A stretch of 64,000 bases of DNA, from positions 18,444-82,443 of the forward strand of contig CALMJS010000035.1 of NCBI GenBank assembly GCA_937864535.1. The letters are read 5' to 3'. Every line of letters begins with the position of its first letter. Position 1 is the first letter of the stretch. Both the position numbers and the translations under genes were made by a program. Shown piece after piece: positions 61,081 through 64,000 of the stretch. The notes below the pieces were generated by a model. The model was given only the letters and a program-made list of their open reading frames with translations, was not told the origin of the DNA and searched no databases. The stretch is from an uncultured Paracoccaceae bacterium (GTDB taxonomy: Bacteria > Pseudomonadota > Alphaproteobacteria > Rhodobacterales > Rhodobacteraceae).

Positions 61081-61616
61081 ATGCGTTTTCCTCGGTCATC
61101 GACCTCACCCATTGCGGGACGGCTCACGCCAAAGATCAGATAGGCCACCAGAACGACAGGCGGATACGCAAGAATCGTCACAGCGGTTTCGCTGAATGTC
61201 AGCATCATCGGCGCCTGAGGCAAGAGCGTGAGCTTCAACACTACGCGATAGGCCACTGTCAGCCCAACCAGAAACGCGGTGACCGTGGCCCATTCGATGG
61301 GAAAGGACAGCGCCCGCAGATCGGGCGCACGGCGACGCAGCACCTCTGTCCCGAGAACGGTGAGCGCGGTCATGAGGCCCGGCGGGCGTTGCATGAACAT
61401 ATCGGCCGTGAAATGGATCAGCACGATCAAACTGATCGGCGCCAGATCAGGCCGTCGAACCACCCAAACCACAGTGACCAGCAATAGCAGATCAGGTGGC
61501 GCAATCGTCACCGGCATTGTGGAGATCGGCAGCATTCTGAGAAAAAGTACCGCCAGTGAGAGGCTGACGAACACCAGCCGTCCGATCCAGCTGCGGGTTG
61601 TCTGCCCGTCAGCCAT
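61077..61616 (-). CDS. mreD: MreD, rod-shape determining membrane protein
   Basis: A 179-residue polytopic membrane protein with five or so hydrophobic segments. It has low sequence conservation but the position after mreC and before mrdA, with eight bases overlapping mreC, identifies it. A motif IHFTADMFMQRPPGLMTAL lies in the middle, as in other alphaproteobacterial MreD. It links the MreB cytoskeleton to the wall synthases. The ATG at 61616 is used; the longer frame overlaps mreC. Confidence 0.85.
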   Translation of the reverse strand: MADGQTTRSWIGRLVFVSLSLAVLFLRMLPISTMPVTIAPPDLLLLVTVVWVVRRPDLAPISLIVLIHFTADMFMQRPPGLMTALTVLGTEVLRRRAPDLRALSFPIEWATVTAFLVGLTVAYRVVLKLTLLPQAPMMLTFSETAVTILAYPPVVLVAYLIFGVSRPAMGEVDDRGKRI

Positions 61617-62538
61617 CCGCACCACCTGTTGGGGTTGCGGCGGTCGGTTCTGCTGACGGCGCATCGGTGATCGGGGCGACCTCTGGTGCCAGCAATGCGC
61701 CCGGATCGTTGATCACTTCGCGCGGCTGGCTGCGGAAAACCCGCAAGAATTCTAGCCGTTCATAGTCCGCCGACAAACGCACGCGCAGTCGTTTATCCGA
61801 CCCCAATGCGACCTGCCCGACCAGCAGGTCTGCCGGAAACACGCCGCCATCGCCCGAGGTCACGACCCGATCGCCCGGCTGGACGAGGTCCGCGTCCTCC
61901 AGAAACTCGATCAAGGGGTTGAGCGTGTTGTCACCGCCCAAAATCGCGCGTTGCCCGGAGGGTTGGATCACGATTGGCACGCGACTGGAGGTATCTGTCA
62001 GCATCAGAACCCGGCTGGTTTCCTGGCCGACGCCTGAAATCCGCCCGACCAGACCGATGCCGTCCATCGTGGCCCATCCGTCGACTATCCCGTCCCGGGC
62101 TCCGACGTTCAGTAGCACGGATTGCCGGAACGGCGATCCGCTATCGGTCAACACGATCCCGGTGACATAGGTCAGTTCAGGGTCCAGCTGGACATTATTC
62201 AGGTCCAGCAGCTTGGCGTTTTCCTGCCCCAGTTGCAGCGCGGCCTCGCGCCACGCCTTCATCTGTTGCAGTTCGCGGCGCAGATCGGCGTTCTGCTCCA
62301 GCAGCCGCTGATAGGACTGGAAATTGATGACCAGTTCGGTGACGGCTTCGAACGGTGCCATCACCCATGTCATCGGGGGAATCACACGATCCAGAATTGC
62401 GGACCGCAGGCGCTCGATCCGGGGGCTATCGATCCGCCAAACGAGGAAGGTCAGCAGCAATATAAAAACAGTGACTGCGACGCCTAAACGTCGCAGTGGG
62501 GTGAAGTAATCTTCGCCCTGTTTCGTGCCGCGCGCCAA
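61609..62538 (-). CDS. mreC: MreC, rod-shape determining protein
   Basis: A 309-residue bitopic protein: a transmembrane segment near residues 18-36 (LGVAVTVFILLLTFLVW), a coiled coil at about 65-100, and the periplasmic beta domain with GWATMDGIGLVGRISGV and GDRVVTSGDGGVFPADLLVG, hallmark MreC stretches. The C-terminal tail is Ala/Pro/Thr-rich. The start is a TTG at 62538 with AGGGTCGAG upstream. It lies 13 bases after mreB. Confidence 0.92.
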   Translation of the reverse strand: MARGTKQGEDYFTPLRRLGVAVTVFILLLTFLVWRIDSPRIERLRSAILDRVIPPMTWVMAPFEAVTELVINFQSYQRLLEQNADLRRELQQMKAWREAALQLGQENAKLLDLNNVQLDPELTYVTGIVLTDSGSPFRQSVLLNVGARDGIVDGWATMDGIGLVGRISGVGQETSRVLMLTDTSSRVPIVIQPSGQRAILGGDNTLNPLIEFLEDADLVQPGDRVVTSGDGGVFPADLLVGQVALGSDKRLRVRLSADYERLEFLRVFRSQPREVINDPGALLAPEVAPITDAPSAEPTAATPTGGADG

Positions 62539-62551
62539 AACTCGACCCTGA

Positions 62552-64000
<1,449 letters not shown>

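Overview
The window reads as chromosomal DNA of an alphaproteobacterium, most likely a marine member of the Rhodobacteraceae (Roseobacter group). The basis is overall protein resemblance, a GC-rich sequence with tightly overlapping genes, and the combination of a phenylacetate cluster, an aerobic benzoyl-CoA (box) cluster, TRAP transporters and an mreBCD-mrdA-rodA block. This is inference from family knowledge; no search was run.

Region 1 (1-9850) is the phenylacetyl-CoA epoxidase pathway: paaA (cut by the window edge), paaB, paaC, paaD and paaE on the plus strand; a convergent paaG-paaI-paaK-TetR operon on the minus strand; then divergent paaZ, a PaaX-type regulator and a fumarylacetoacetate-hydrolase-family enzyme. 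Region 2 (9850-13240) is a DctP/Q/M TRAP transporter behind an AT-rich control region. Region 3 (13240-19960) is a phenylpropanoid (hydroxycinnamate-like) beta-oxidation operon: SDR dehydrogenase, crotonase, MarR regulator, CoA ligase, amidohydrolase-type beta-ketoacyl-CoA hydrolase, DUF3237 protein and acyl-CoA dehydrogenase. Its promoter is overlapped by a perfect 21-bp-arm palindrome. Region 4 (19960-31170) is the box cluster: DUF4863 protein, benzoate-CoA ligase, alpha/beta hydrolase, boxC, boxB, a 48-residue four-cysteine protein that is easy to miss, boxA, thioesterase, boxR and a fused hydratase/dehydrogenase. A recurring half-site (GTGCATAAT or close) sits at several promoters here and probably marks BoxR operators. 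Regions 3 and 4 together could take side-chain aromatics to benzoate, then benzoyl-CoA, then beta-oxidation. No boxD-type aldehyde dehydrogenase is seen in the box cluster.

Region 5 (31200-36420) holds ilvD, a Tat-exported DUF882 protein, and a LysR/GMC-oxidoreductase divergent pair. Region 6 (36417-54640) is the most unusual part: a surface-polysaccharide locus with UDP-galactopyranose mutase, a GlfT1-like and a GlfT2-like galactofuranosyltransferase, an ABC-2 permease, two KpsT-like ATPases each paired with a KpsE-like co-polymerase, an outer-membrane export lipoprotein, two sulfotransferase-like proteins and two RTX proteins. The enzyme set resembles the mycobacterial galactan machinery combined with Gram-negative capsule export, and the sulfotransferases suggest a sulfated galactofuran-type polymer. 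A DUF2793 gene, a DnaQ-like exonuclease and tRNA-Gln(TTG) lie between its parts.

Region 7 (54780-64000) has nhaA, an SseB-like gene and the minus-strand elongasome operon mreB-mreC-mreD-mrdA-rodA followed by ghrA. The last 411 bases are an intergenic region upstream of mreB. No rRNA, IS element or CRISPR array was recognised.
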